Shown: positions 16,644-25,619 of the stretch, piece by piece
Layout: every line of letters begins with the position of its first letter
Position numbering within the stretch: the stretch's first letter is position 1
Made by a program: the position numbers and the translations under genes
Notes under the pieces: model-generated
The model's database searches: none
Told to the model about the DNA's origin: nothing
What the model saw: only the letters and a program-made list of their open reading frames with translations
From: an uncultured bacterium
Lineage (GTDB): Bacteria > Desulfobacterota > Binatia > HRBIN30 > CADEER01
Reading direction: 5' to 3'
Length of the DNA: 64,000 nucleotides
Assembly (NCBI GenBank): GCA_902826395.1
Contig: CADEER010000016.1
Location: forward strand, 1 to 64,000

Positions 16644-18332
16644 TCAAGATCGGCGCGCCGCGCGCAGAGCCGCGTCGAGCTCGTGGATCACCGTCAAACG
16701 CTCCTCGGCCGTTACTTTGAGCGCGTTGATCAGGTCCAATCGCTCCTCGGCGATCGCCGATAGAGCGTGAATGCCTTTCAGCCGTTCCTCAGCGGCGGCT
16801 GTGAGAACGCGGATCATTTCCAATCGCTCATCGGCGGTGGCCTGTAGAGCGCGAAGCGCTTCGAAGCGTTCATTCGCAACTCGGGTGAGAGTGATCACCC
16901 CTTGAAGGCGGGCGTCCGCTTGCTCGTTGCTATCGCGAAGCGATGCGCCCAAGGCGGCGAGGTGGCGGTGAATCGAGGCCAGCAACTCGGTCCATGCGGG
17001 CCATGACCCCGTATCCGAACTTTTGGCCTCGCTCCCGGGCTTTGCCGGGCCGTCCTGGATCATCTCGAAGAGGAAGTCGTACGCCCGAGACCCGGCTTCA
17101 ATCAGGTTGCGCGCCTGCCGCAGTCGGGCGGCGCGTTGCGCGGGCGCTTCCTCCCACGCGCGTCGCACGGCGCTCGCCAGGAGCTCGGATAGTCCGGCAT
17201 CCTCCAGATCGAGCGGGGACCCGGCGTCGAAGAGGTCGAGCAACCCTGCCATCTTCAAGCGGTAGTGCGTCGACCGCGCCAGGGCGACAACCGGGATCCC
17301 CTGTGCCAGTGCGAACACCGCAGCGTGGTAGCTCCCGGTCACGACCACGCGACAGCGGCATAATGACGCGAAGAGCGCATCGAGAGTGTTCCTCGAATCG
17401 TTGCGCGCAGTTGGTAGCAGTGCGGCAATGGCGTCGGAATCGGACGGCTCGTATAGCGAAATCGGGAGCGACACCAGCTCCGCGCCAAGCGCGGCGGATG
17501 CGATCTGCAATCCGCTCCGGAGCTTCTCGACGATCGCGTGATCCGTCTCGACGGCGATCCCCGCATAGGCGGCGCTTCGGATGTTCACACCGATCGCGTT
17601 GCCGAGATCGGCTTGCAGCGCCAGGTGCGCGATCTCGAGTCCGTCGTCGCCGGTGATGTGAATCGAGTCAGCCGAGACGCCGTAGCTCCGCAACACGGCG
17701 GGTGAAGTCCGACCCTCGCGGCAACCGATCAAATCGAGTCGCGGGAGGATGTCAGCGGCGACGGCGCGGAGGAGCGGATCCTCGACCGGCTCGAAGCCGC
17801 ATCCGACGATGGCCGCCGACTTGCCGGCGCGAACCGCCTCGCCGAGCGTTTGGAGCACGCCCGCGGCGTGGTCGGCGAACGCCTCACTGAAGTACCCGCC
17901 GCCCATTGCTATGACCGCGTCGGATGCCTGGATCGCGCGCAACCATTCGAGCCGCGTCGCTGCGGCTCTCTGCCGGCCAGCGCTCTCCAGCGCGCGCGAC
18001 ATCGCGGCCGGATCGCGCCGCCACTCTTCGTCCTCCAAAAGGACGAGCGAGGCGAGGCTGCTGCGGTTCTCCGGGGCGGATAGCAGACGCAAGAGCGACC
18101 ACTCGCGGCGGTCACCGACCACCAGGGGCTGTGCACCGGGGATGAGGGCAGATACCCCGTCCGGGTCGCTGGTGATCACTCGCAATGCTGCGTTCGGATA
18201 TCGGCCGAGGATACGGCGCGAAAGCGTCTGCAGCATCGCGATGTCGCCGAGATTGTTCAGCCGGTACGTGCTGCACTCGATCAGCACGGAGCGGATTTCC
18301 GCCGGCGTTCGCGGAGATTGGATTGAGATCAT
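16644..18332 (-). CDS. Polysaccharide pyruvyl transferase-like protein with five 14-residue C-terminal repeats
   Basis: About 562 residues from MISIQSPRTP; MRRRTAATRL at 18368 is an alternative start. The open frame continues upstream into the tRNA-Gly terminator and gene, which argues against a longer protein. The body (about 15-450) has the pyruvyl-transferase/CsaB-type fold signals: STYRLNNLGDIAMLQ, VIAMGGGYFSEAF, LIGCREGRTSPAVLRSYGV, VVVTGSYHAAVFALAQGIPVVAL. These enzymes add pyruvate ketals to cell-surface glycans. Residues about 486-555 are five back-to-back 14-residue units of the form AEERLxxIxxLxxx, forecast to make a coiled coil. The domain call rests on motif reading. Confidence 0.78.
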   Translation of the reverse strand: MISIQSPRTPAEIRSVLIECSTYRLNNLGDIAMLQTLSRRILGRYPNAALRVITSDPDGVSALIPGAQPLVVGDRREWSLLRLLSAPENRSSLASLVLLEDEEWRRDPAAMSRALESAGRQRAAATRLEWLRAIQASDAVIAMGGGYFSEAFADHAAGVLQTLGEAVRAGKSAAIVGCGFEPVEDPLLRAVAADILPRLDLIGCREGRTSPAVLRSYGVSADSIHITGDDGLEIAHLALQADLGNAIGVNIRSAAYAGIAVETDHAIVEKLRSGLQIASAALGAELVSLPISLYEPSDSDAIAALLPTARNDSRNTLDALFASLCRCRVVVTGSYHAAVFALAQGIPVVALARSTHYRLKMAGLLDLFDAGSPLDLEDAGLSELLASAVRRAWEEAPAQRAARLRQARNLIEAGSRAYDFLFEMIQDGPAKPGSEAKSSDTGSWPAWTELLASIHRHLAALGASLRDSNEQADARLQGVITLTRVANERFEALRALQATADERLEMIRVLTAAAEERLKGIHALSAIAEERLDLINALKVTAEERLTVIHELDAALRAARRS

Positions 18333-18453
18333 CTGCTTCAGTCGCGTGGCGGCAGTTCGCCTGCGCATGCGGTCGGCGTCGATATCACGCGACGTCCAAC
18401 CGGGATAGAGCTTGGCGTCTCTGTGTCGGCCTGTGCGCCACAGGGGGAAAAGA

Positions 18454-18482
18454 CGAAAGCCCCTGTGGCACAGGGGCTTTCG
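18454..18482 (-). terminator. Terminator of tRNA-Gly
   Basis: A perfect 14-base inverted repeat (CGAAAGCCCCTGTG / CACAGGGGCTTTCG) sits 4 bases after the tRNA 3' end on the minus strand and is followed there by TCTTTT. It is a strong intrinsic terminator separating the tRNA from the pyruvyl-transferase-like gene downstream. Confidence 0.85.
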
Positions 18483-18486
18483 TGAG

Positions 18487-18558
<72 letters not shown>

Positions 18559-18595
18559 ATTCGGTGGCGGAGCCTAGGTCAGTGATCGGTGTGTG

Positions 18596-20524
18596 TCAAT
18601 TTTCAATGTCGTCGGCATTCGCGACGGTGGTGCGCTGTACCGCGATCAACGCGACCTGGTTGTTCTGCTTTGGCGCCCATAAGCCCGGGAGAACCTCGAG
18701 GCCATCGCGTCTCGCCGGCGTGAGCCGGCGCCACTCGTCGAGCGTCATGATCGCGATCGCTCCCGGTGGCAGGGCGGAAACGGATTCGAGTACCGGCAGC
18801 GCGCCGCCGAGATGGAATGCGACCGCGGCGTCGAAGCTCGGCGTTGTTGCCAACGATCGCGCGGCGGCGACCGCGCTCAAGCGCGCTGCGTAGTCCGCGC
18901 GGTCGTTCGCCGGTGTCACCGCCGGCATTATGGCGTGCTGGACGAGGAGAAGCAGCGCTACGACGCTGGCGAGCAACGCCGCGACCGTGCCTCGCGCATG
19001 CCGATAGAGAGAACAATAGAGGAGCGCCAAAGCGGCGGCGCAGGTCGCGGCGGCATATGTGCAGAGGCGAAGCGTCCAGATGTCGAAGCCGGCCGAGATC
19101 GCTGCCGCGACCGAGTTTGCAGCGGCGCGAGCAACGATCGGATCGACGATCGCTCGTCGCAGTGGGAGGCCGGCGAGCTCCAGCGCGAAGGCTACCGCGA
19201 TCGCGCCGGTGAGCAGTGCCACGCCGATGGCAAGCACGGATGTCAGCCGGTACAGCCAGCGCGGCGCTGAGCGGCGCTGCCACAGGTCGGCGAGCCACAG
19301 GCCGACCAGCGTCGTCGCCGCCGGATAAAGCGGTAGGAGATAGACGCTGCGCTTGCTGTCGGAGATGCTGAAGAAGCCGAAGACGACGGCGATCCAGACC
19401 AGCGAGTGCGCGGCGAGGGTGCGCACTGCTCCTCTGCCGCCGGACGCGATGGCAACGGCGTGAGCCGCATAGCCGGGGAGGAACAGGGTCCACGGCAGGA
19501 AGCCCGCGGCCAGCGCGCCGAATAGATAGCCCAGGCCGTGCCGGTGACCGACATCGATCTGCGCCGTACCGAAGAACCGACCGAAGTTCTCGGCGAGGAT
19601 CTGCGTGCGGACGAACTCTTCGCCGCCGGCCCGCGCTGCCATCCCGTACCACAGGGCGGTCAGGACGCCCACGCAAGCGAAGCCGAGGAACGGCCGCAGC
19701 GGTCGAACGGCGGTCCACGCAACGTAGAGGAAAACAACCGCGAAGGTGACGCCGGCAAGCGCTGCGACGGCCTCCGTCGGCGCGCCCAGTTGATGAGCGA
19801 TCAGCGCCAGTGCGGCGATGCCGCCGAGCGGCAGCACCCAACGCGTGCCACTATCGATGAGCAGCACGACGATCGCGCACAGCGTCGGGAGCACGATGCC
19901 GATGGGGCCCTTGGCCAGCGTGCCCCAGGCCATGCCGCCGTACAGGAGAAACAGAGCAACCGGCCGCGGGCGGAGCACGGCCAGATACAGACCGGCAAAC
20001 GACGCAGTCGTGCCGAGTGCCAGGGTCATGTCGATGCGGGCGCTGACCGCGGCCCGCATCCACTCGAAGCTGGTGAGAAGTGCGAGCGCTGAGAAGAGGC
20101 CGGCGAGGGGTGTGCCGGCGCCAACGCCGACGACGAGCAGCAACAAGGCTGCAACACCCGACTGCACGGCTGACGGCATGCGTACGCTCTGCTCGTCGAC
20201 CTGGCCGGTCGCGGCTGCCGCGGCGCCGCCCAACCAGTAGAAGAGCGGCGGCTTGCGCGGCATCTCGTAGCCGTTGCGCAGCGGCAAGATGTATCGATCG
20301 CTGTGGACGAGGTCCTGAACCGCGATCGCCTCGCGCGGCTCTCCCTTGCTGTGAAAAGGGATCTCGTCGAGGCCGCGGAGCTGCAATACGGCCCAGACCG
20401 CGAACAGGACGAGTGCCAGCGGCAGGATCAGCAGGCGTTGCGGATCGGCAGACTGGCGCGGAGGCGACGTAGCTTGATCCTCGACTGCCACCGGCACGCT
20501 TTCACTCGGAACGTCTGACGCCAT
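18596..20524 (-). CDS. ArnT-like GT39/GT83-family membrane glycosyltransferase
   Basis: 642-residue polytopic inner-membrane enzyme. After a cytoplasmic N-terminus of about 28 residues come about a dozen hydrophobic segments. The first periplasmic loop has IPFHSKGEPREAIAVQDLV and the basic stretch GYEMPRKPPLFYWLGG, matching the catalytic acidic residue and the 'KPPLxYW' signature of ArnT and related transferases. These use a polyprenyl-phosphate sugar to decorate lipid A, glycans or proteins. The acceptor is unknown here. The gene is a single unit upstream of tRNA-Gly and diverges from the PcRGLX-like gene. Confidence 0.87.
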   Translation of the reverse strand: MASDVPSESVPVAVEDQATSPPRQSADPQRLLILPLALVLFAVWAVLQLRGLDEIPFHSKGEPREAIAVQDLVHSDRYILPLRNGYEMPRKPPLFYWLGGAAAAATGQVDEQSVRMPSAVQSGVAALLLLVVGVGAGTPLAGLFSALALLTSFEWMRAAVSARIDMTLALGTTASFAGLYLAVLRPRPVALFLLYGGMAWGTLAKGPIGIVLPTLCAIVVLLIDSGTRWVLPLGGIAALALIAHQLGAPTEAVAALAGVTFAVVFLYVAWTAVRPLRPFLGFACVGVLTALWYGMAARAGGEEFVRTQILAENFGRFFGTAQIDVGHRHGLGYLFGALAAGFLPWTLFLPGYAAHAVAIASGGRGAVRTLAAHSLVWIAVVFGFFSISDSKRSVYLLPLYPAATTLVGLWLADLWQRRSAPRWLYRLTSVLAIGVALLTGAIAVAFALELAGLPLRRAIVDPIVARAAANSVAAAISAGFDIWTLRLCTYAAATCAAALALLYCSLYRHARGTVAALLASVVALLLLVQHAIMPAVTPANDRADYAARLSAVAAARSLATTPSFDAAVAFHLGGALPVLESVSALPPGAIAIMTLDEWRRLTPARRDGLEVLPGLWAPKQNNQVALIAVQRTTVANADDIEN

Positions 20525-20659
20525 CGCCTGCTGTAACTCTCCGCTCGTCGCGGCACCGTGCCTTTTGCGCCGCGACGCTGCAACTTCACGCCTGCGCTTG
20601 GCGCACCAAGTTGCCCGGCTGTGATTGCGCCGGTATCGTCATCAGCCGGTAGGTCGCCG

Positions 20660-22870
20660 GTGCGTCGCTCAGCTCTCATCCTCGCGCTTCTCTCGTTGCC
20701 GGCGGTCGCCGGAGCCCTGCCGGCCGGCGAGAAGATCGCCGTGCAACTCGACGTGCCCGACGCGGTGGGCGGCAGTGACTGGCCACTTGCGGTCAACGTG
20801 CCGTTTTCGCCGGGCGAGATGAAGGGGCAGCCGCTGTCGCTGCGCCGCGGTGCGACGGTGTTGCCGACCCAGGCGACGCCGCTGGCGCACTGGCCGGATG
20901 GATCGCTGCGGTGGGTGCAGCTCAATGCCGTCTTGCCCGCGCGCGCGGCGCGCGGGGCGCAGTTCGAGGTGACCGACGCGGCATCGCCGGCACCCTTGTC
21001 ACCTCTGGTCGTGGAGGAGTCGGGGCAGGGTGTTTCCGTTGACACTGGTGCGGTTGCGTTCGAGGTGCCGCGCGCGCGATTCGCGATCGCCGAGAACGTG
21101 CGGCTGCATCGCGGAAGCAAGCCGGCGATCGCAGCGGTCGGGAGCAGCATGATCGCCGACGGTCGGGTGCAGCAGCCGTCGCCGCCGAAGACACTTCGCA
21201 TCGCCCGCCGCGGTCCCGTGCACGCCGAGATCGAGATGCGCGGCGAGTGGGGGGGCGAGTTCGAATACATCGTGCGCCTGGCGGTCGACGCCGGGAGCCC
21301 GTTCGTACGCGTCCTGCACACATACGTTAAGACTGGTGGCCGCTCGGAATCGATCGTCGAGCGCATGTCGATCGACGTCCCGTTCGCCGCGCCGTTGGTA
21401 GGCGACTACGCGGTCGGAATCGATCGGGGGAAACCGCTGCGCGGAGAGATGGAAGAGCAGGACACGCATCACTTCGCGCAGGTCGACAACGAGAGAATGG
21501 AGGCCGATGGCGAGGGTCGCGCCGGGCAATTGGCCGGATGGTTCGAGCTCGCCGCAAAGCGCGGCGCCGTCGGTCTCGCCTCGCGCTGGTTTTGGCAGGA
21601 GTACCCGCAGGCCGTGTCGCTGGGCGCCGCTGGCATGACGTACGACTTGTGGTCGCCGCGCGGCGGCACCGCCAGGATCGGCATCGGGTCGTCAAAGACT
21701 CACGAAGTGGTGTTGTGGCTGACGGCGCGCGGCGTCATCGGTCGAGCGCGTGCCGGCGCGGTGGCGACGCCGCTGCGCGGCTTCGTGTCGCCGGCGCGGC
21801 TGGCGCGCAGCGGAGCGCTCGGCGATGCGATCGACCCGACCGAGACGCGGTTCGACGAAGAAGCCCTCGAGGCATCGCGTCGCTACCTGATACGCAACAG
21901 CCGCGAGAGCTGGGACGATTGCGGTGAGGTGCGCTGCACCGGTGCCCAATCGGTCGTGCGCAAGGGCGCCTACGGCATGCTCAACTGGGGCGATTGGAAC
22001 TTCCCCGGACTGCGCGACACCGTGAAGGGCACCGACGCGTGGGGGAACCTCGAATACGACACCGCACAGGTGCTGGCCCTGATCCATGCCGCGACCGCCG
22101 ATCCGACGGCCTTCGATGCCATGGTCGCGGCGGCGCGGCACCATATGGACGTCGACGTCATCCATGCGCTGCCGGGGCGTGCGGAGTGGGTGGGGATGAA
22201 CCATCCGAAGAACCCCCGCCACTTCAGCTTCGAGCTGGGCGGCGTCGATCTCGGTCACACGTGGACCGAGGGCTTGGTGTCCTACTACCTGCTCACCGGC
22301 GACGAGCGCGGCCTGGCGGCGGCGCGGGGCATCGCCGACTACCTGGTGAGGCGAGTCGGCGACTTCATGCGCGGCAACCCGCGCCAGTGGGGCTGGCCGC
22401 AGATAGCTCTGGTCGCCGTGTACGACGTGACGGGCGAGCAGCGATACCTCGACGCCGCCCGCGCCTACGCGGCGCGCGGCATGCAAGCGCATCCGCCGCG
22501 CGCCGAGAATCCGGCGTGGAAGCTCGGCATTCTGGCCGACGCTTTGGCTCACACCCACGCGCGCGGTGGTGGCGCCGAGATCGAGAAGTGGCTGGGCGAG
22601 TACGCCGCGGGCATCGTCAAGGCTCGCCCGCGCGATTCGCGGTTCTACCCGGGCGTCGCGTACATGGGGCGCATGAACGGCAACGCGCAGTGGACCGAGT
22701 TGGCGCGCGACAAGGTCGGTGGCCTCAATCTCGGCAACTGGGGCAAGCCGCTCACGATCCAGGGACGGGTGGGCTTCCGCATCCTGAGCTTGCTCCAGTC
22801 GACGCCGCCGCAGCCGGCGCGTCCGCAGGCGGCCGCTCTCGACGGCTTCACCACTTCGCGCCCTCAGTGA
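20660..22870 (+). CDS. PcRGLX/YetA-like secreted polysaccharide-active protein
   Basis: About 736 residues from GTG at 20660 (VRRSALILALLSLPAVAGA), which opens a signal peptide; the 34 codons before it do not look coding. The N-terminus (VNVPFSPGEMKGQPLSL, TPLAHWPDGSLRWVQLNAVL) matches the RIFT-barrel domain of exo-rhamnogalacturonan lyase-like PcRGLX/YetA proteins. The C-terminal half resembles an (alpha/alpha) toroid: LGGVDLGHTWTEGLVSYYLLTG, ARGIADYLV, RQWGWPQIALVAVYDVTG. It probably cleaves an acidic or deoxysugar-containing glycan outside the cell. Its 3' end overlaps the convergent Smr gene by 23 bases. Confidence 0.75.
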   Translation: MRRSALILALLSLPAVAGALPAGEKIAVQLDVPDAVGGSDWPLAVNVPFSPGEMKGQPLSLRRGATVLPTQATPLAHWPDGSLRWVQLNAVLPARAARGAQFEVTDAASPAPLSPLVVEESGQGVSVDTGAVAFEVPRARFAIAENVRLHRGSKPAIAAVGSSMIADGRVQQPSPPKTLRIARRGPVHAEIEMRGEWGGEFEYIVRLAVDAGSPFVRVLHTYVKTGGRSESIVERMSIDVPFAAPLVGDYAVGIDRGKPLRGEMEEQDTHHFAQVDNERMEADGEGRAGQLAGWFELAAKRGAVGLASRWFWQEYPQAVSLGAAGMTYDLWSPRGGTARIGIGSSKTHEVVLWLTARGVIGRARAGAVATPLRGFVSPARLARSGALGDAIDPTETRFDEEALEASRRYLIRNSRESWDDCGEVRCTGAQSVVRKGAYGMLNWGDWNFPGLRDTVKGTDAWGNLEYDTAQVLALIHAATADPTAFDAMVAAARHHMDVDVIHALPGRAEWVGMNHPKNPRHFSFELGGVDLGHTWTEGLVSYYLLTGDERGLAAARGIADYLVRRVGDFMRGNPRQWGWPQIALVAVYDVTGEQRYLDAARAYAARGMQAHPPRAENPAWKLGILADALAHTHARGGGAEIEKWLGEYAAGIVKARPRDSRFYPGVAYMGRMNGNAQWTELARDKVGGLNLGNWGKPLTIQGRVGFRILSLLQSTPPQPARPQAAALDGFTTSRPQ

Positions 22871-23591
22871 CACGCACTGACTTCTTCGCTCCACTGCGCC
22901 GCCGCAGAAGGACGTACATCGCCCCGGCGCCGCCGTCGCAGGACCGCGCGCTGGTGAAGGCGAGGACGCTGCGCGCCCACGGCCCGCGCGATAGCCAGGC
23001 GACGACGTTCTGCTTGATCACCGGGACGCGATCGGGCGAGTTGAGGCCGCGGCCGTGGACGACGAGGACGCAGCGCTCTCCATCGCGCAGGGCATTGCGG
23101 AAGAAGTCGCCGAGCGCCGCACGCGCCTCCGGCACGGTCAGGCCGTGCAAGTCGACGTGGCGGCGGAACGCAAAACTGCCGCGACGCAGGCGCCGCACCA
23201 AACCGTGGTCCACGCCCGCTGCCGAACCCTCGAGGAACTCGGTGGTATCGGTGATGTCGAAGGTGCCGCCGCCCGTCACCAGATCCGACAGCTCGGCGAG
23301 CGCCTCGGCATCGGGATCCTGGACGGCGCGCTGCGGACGCACCGGGCGAGGCGGGGGCACGATGGCGCGCTGACCGGCAGCGAGCGGACGCACCCCGGCC
23401 ATGGCCGTGGCGAAGAGAGTCTCGTCACCCGGGTCGGGGTCGAGCGCGGCCGGCGGGGGCGACTTCGGGCGCACGGTCGTCGGTGGCGGCGGTAGCTCGA
23501 GTGCGCGAAACGGCCGATTGGCGAAGGCGGCCGGCGCCTCGATCGGCTCGTCATGCCTGCCTTTCTTGTTTCTCTGGCGACGCCGGCGCAT
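22848..23591 (-). CDS. Smr (MutS2 C-terminal-type) domain protein
   Basis: 247 residues from MRRRRQRNKKGRHD. The open frame extends 104 codons upstream into the enoyl-CoA hydratase gene on the other strand, so I reject the longer version. The N-terminal ~140 residues are Pro/Arg-rich and probably disordered, with a conserved-looking stretch LSDLVTGGGTFDITDTTEFLEG. The C-terminal Smr domain is clear: HVDLHGLTVPEARAALGDF, CVLVVHGRGLNSP, VIKQNVVAWL, GGAGAMYVLLRR. Smr domains nick or bind structured nucleic acids, or rescue ribosomes in some family members; which applies here is unknown. Confidence 0.88.
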   Translation of the reverse strand: MRRRRQRNKKGRHDEPIEAPAAFANRPFRALELPPPPTTVRPKSPPPAALDPDPGDETLFATAMAGVRPLAAGQRAIVPPPRPVRPQRAVQDPDAEALAELSDLVTGGGTFDITDTTEFLEGSAAGVDHGLVRRLRRGSFAFRRHVDLHGLTVPEARAALGDFFRNALRDGERCVLVVHGRGLNSPDRVPVIKQNVVAWLSRGPWARSVLAFTSARSCDGGAGAMYVLLRRRSGAKKSVRVTEGAKW

Positions 23592-23694
23592 GTGCGGATT
23601 GTTCCATCGATCCGGCGCACAAGCCATCACCGGACCTGGCGCGGCCGTTGCCGCGTGATAGGGGACGGTGCATGACGGTCGCAGGGGCGGAATC

Positions 23695-24489
23695 GTGACT
23701 GAGGACGCGCGAGAGTTGCTGGTCGCGCGCGACGGGGCGATCGGTTGGATCACCATCAACCGGCCACAGGCGCACAACGCTCTCAACGGCGTTGTCTGGG
23801 AGGGCATCGCAGCGGCGGTCGACGAGCTCGGCGCTGCCGAGGAGGTGCGAGTCATCGTCGTGCGCGGTGCGGGCGATCGTGCGTTCATCTCGGGCGCGGA
23901 CATCAGCGAGTTCGACCGACTGCGCGGCGACGCCGACAGCGCCCGCGCCTACGACGAGCTGTCGGAGCGTGCCTGGGGCGCCCTCGAGCGCGTCGGCAAG
24001 CCTGTCATCGCCATGATCAACGGCCTCTGCTACGGCGGCGGAGTCTCGATCGCCGCGTGCTGCGATCTGCGCATCGCCGCGGCCAGCGCGCGGTTCGCCA
24101 TTCCGGCGCTGCGACTCGGCCTGGCCTATCCGCTGGTCGCCGTCGAGCGGCTGGTCGATCTCGCGGGTGCGGCGACAGCCGCGGATTTGTTGCTGACCGG
24201 CCGCGCCGTAGACGCGGCGGAAGCACGCGAGCTGGGCCTGGTTCATCGCGTCGTCGCCGACATCGATCTCGAGGCGGCGGTGCGCGACACGGCGGCGCAG
24301 ATGGCGAGCGGCGCGCCGCTGACGCTTGCCGCGCACAAGCTGGCGATTCGGCAGGCGCTGTTGGGGCGTGGTGAGCGCGATGTCGATGCCCTCACGGCTG
24401 CAATCCGCCGTTGCTTCGACAGCGAGGACTACCGCGAGGGAGTCGCTGCGTTCGTCGCCAAGCGGCAGCCGCGATTTCGCGGCCGGTGA
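23695..24489 (+). CDS. Enoyl-CoA hydratase/isomerase family protein
   Basis: 264-residue crotonase-fold enzyme from GTG at 23695, preceded by AGGGGCGGA. It acts on CoA thioesters, typically adding water to 2-enoyl-CoA in beta-oxidation. The oxyanion-hole motifs are visible: RAFISGADISEFDRL and INGLCYGGGVSIAACCDLRIAA. However, the usual second catalytic Glu region reads RFAIPALRLGLAYPL in place of an ...PE.xLG pattern, so the exact reaction may differ from hydration. The gene stands alone and diverges from the Smr gene. An imperfect hairpin follows at 24504-24521. Confidence 0.88.
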   Translation: MTEDARELLVARDGAIGWITINRPQAHNALNGVVWEGIAAAVDELGAAEEVRVIVVRGAGDRAFISGADISEFDRLRGDADSARAYDELSERAWGALERVGKPVIAMINGLCYGGGVSIAACCDLRIAAASARFAIPALRLGLAYPLVAVERLVDLAGAATAADLLLTGRAVDAAEARELGLVHRVVADIDLEAAVRDTAAQMASGAPLTLAAHKLAIRQALLGRGERDVDALTAAIRRCFDSEDYREGVAAFVAKRQPRFRGR

Positions 24490-24565
24490 GGCGCCCGGGC
24501 TGTGTCGCTTGTCAAAGCGACTCGCATGCCCGCGTGAAAACAGTCTCGAGTAGACAAATTGTCGC

Positions 24566-24594
24566 TTGACGACTCATATGCTCGCCCGTAGCCT
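24566..24594 (+). promoter_or_regulatory. Predicted sigma-70-type promoter
   Basis: TTGACG and TAGCCT are separated by 17 bases. They end about 23 bases before the start of the acidic-tail exported protein, whose GAGGAGG ribosome site follows immediately. The nearby hairpin GTCGCTT-GTCA-AAGCGAC (24504-24521) and a second GTCGCTT copy just before the -35 box could form a regulator site (inference). Confidence 0.4.
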
Positions 24595-24616
24595 CGGACG
24601 CCGAGGAGGTTGTGGA

Positions 24617-25315
24617 ATGCGATCACGAATGATGCTGTTGTCGGGCGTCGCGGCTCTCTGCGCGATGACGGGTGCTACGTCTGCGGCGGGTCTCGAGTTC
24701 CGCGAAGAACCCTACCGCGTGGGGATCGTCGACGTCGGGGAGCCTGTCCTGCTCGACTACGCCGAGCTCACCAACGAGATGAAGGCCAACATGGAGCTGC
24801 GCGACTGGATCGAGTCATACGGCCGTCCTGAATACGCAGAGTTCCAGAAGGTCGCACTCTCCGACCCCTTCCTCCCCTACGAGATCCGTCTCTATTACAT
24901 CGAGGGGCGCAAGTACGTGACGTTCGGGCGGGTTTCCGTCTCCCCCGGTCTCACCGACTTTGGCGTCCGCAAGTACATCGGCAAGCTCGATTCGGCGATG
25001 CTGCAGCGGCTGCTCACGGCCCGCCCGCTCGAGGAAGCAGCGCGCATGGCCGCCGCCGAAGAGGTGGGCTTGGGCTACAGCCCCTATCGGGCGCCGAGCC
25101 AGTACGATGCGGTCGTCGTACCAGCGGGTGCCGTCGCGATCGAGACGCAGGAGGAGGTCGTGGAGATCGTCACGCCGGAGACCGTGGTGGTCGCCGATGA
25201 GATCGATGTCCAGGTCGAAGCGGCGGACGGGAGCGCGGTCGAGGTCGAAGAGGTGACGATCGAAGAGGTCGACGCCGTACAAGAGGCTGCCCCGCCGGCC
25301 GGCGCCGACAACTGA
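24617..25315 (+). CDS. Exported protein with acidic C-terminal tail, unknown function
   Basis: 232 residues from MRSRMMLLSGVAAL, chosen for the GAGGAGG site and the signal peptide (cleavage near TSAAG). The middle (about 30-145) looks like a compact alpha/beta domain: YRVGIVDVGEPVLLDYAEL, YGRPEYAEFQKVALSDPFLPYEIRLYYIEGRKYVTFGRVSVSP, VRKYIGKLDSAM. The last ~70 residues are rich in Val and Glu (EVVEIVTPETVVV, VEVEEVTIEEVDAV) and look like an extended acidic tail. No family is recognised. A small single-pass membrane protein follows 76 bases later and may be co-expressed. Confidence 0.65.
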   Translation: MRSRMMLLSGVAALCAMTGATSAAGLEFREEPYRVGIVDVGEPVLLDYAELTNEMKANMELRDWIESYGRPEYAEFQKVALSDPFLPYEIRLYYIEGRKYVTFGRVSVSPGLTDFGVRKYIGKLDSAMLQRLLTARPLEEAARMAAAEEVGLGYSPYRAPSQYDAVVVPAGAVAIETQEEVVEIVTPETVVVADEIDVQVEAADGSAVEVEEVTIEEVDAVQEAAPPAGADN

Positions 25316-25391
25316 CGGTCGACGCGCGCGCAGCGCGGCGTTGACAGGTCGGATATGCGTTGGTAGCGACTCCGGTCAGGAGGAACGACGC

Positions 25392-25592
25392 GTGCTGCTC
25401 GCTGCTGCCGGCCCCAATACGCCGCTTTCGCACTTCATCTACATCCTGACGCTGCCCGACAACATTCCGATCGTCGGCTTGATGGTGTTGTTGTTCTACT
25501 TCACCTACCTCGCGATGCGCGAGGCGCGGAAGAACGACGAGCTCGAGCGGCAGGGGCGGCACGAAGAGATCATCAGCCGCATGCAGGAGTAG
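25392..25592 (+). CDS. Small single-pass membrane protein
   Basis: 66 residues from GTG at 25392, chosen because AGGAGGAA lies just upstream; the open frame starts 17 codons earlier. One transmembrane segment (IPIVGLMVLLFYFTYLAM) is followed by a charged cytoplasmic tail (REARKNDELERQGRHEEIISRMQE) that could form a short helix or coiled coil. The motif TLPDNIPIVGL immediately before the helix looks conserved. The function is unknown. The size and layout resemble accessory subunits of membrane complexes, but no complex is encoded next to it. Confidence 0.65.
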   Translation: MLLAAAGPNTPLSHFIYILTLPDNIPIVGLMVLLFYFTYLAMREARKNDELERQGRHEEIISRMQE

Positions 25593-25619
25593 CGCGCCGC
25601 CGACAGGGGCGCGCGGCGA

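Noticed and set aside
16668-16877. CRISPR-like repeat
   Set aside because: The periodicity is at protein level, units are contiguous without spacers and lie in frame in a gene.
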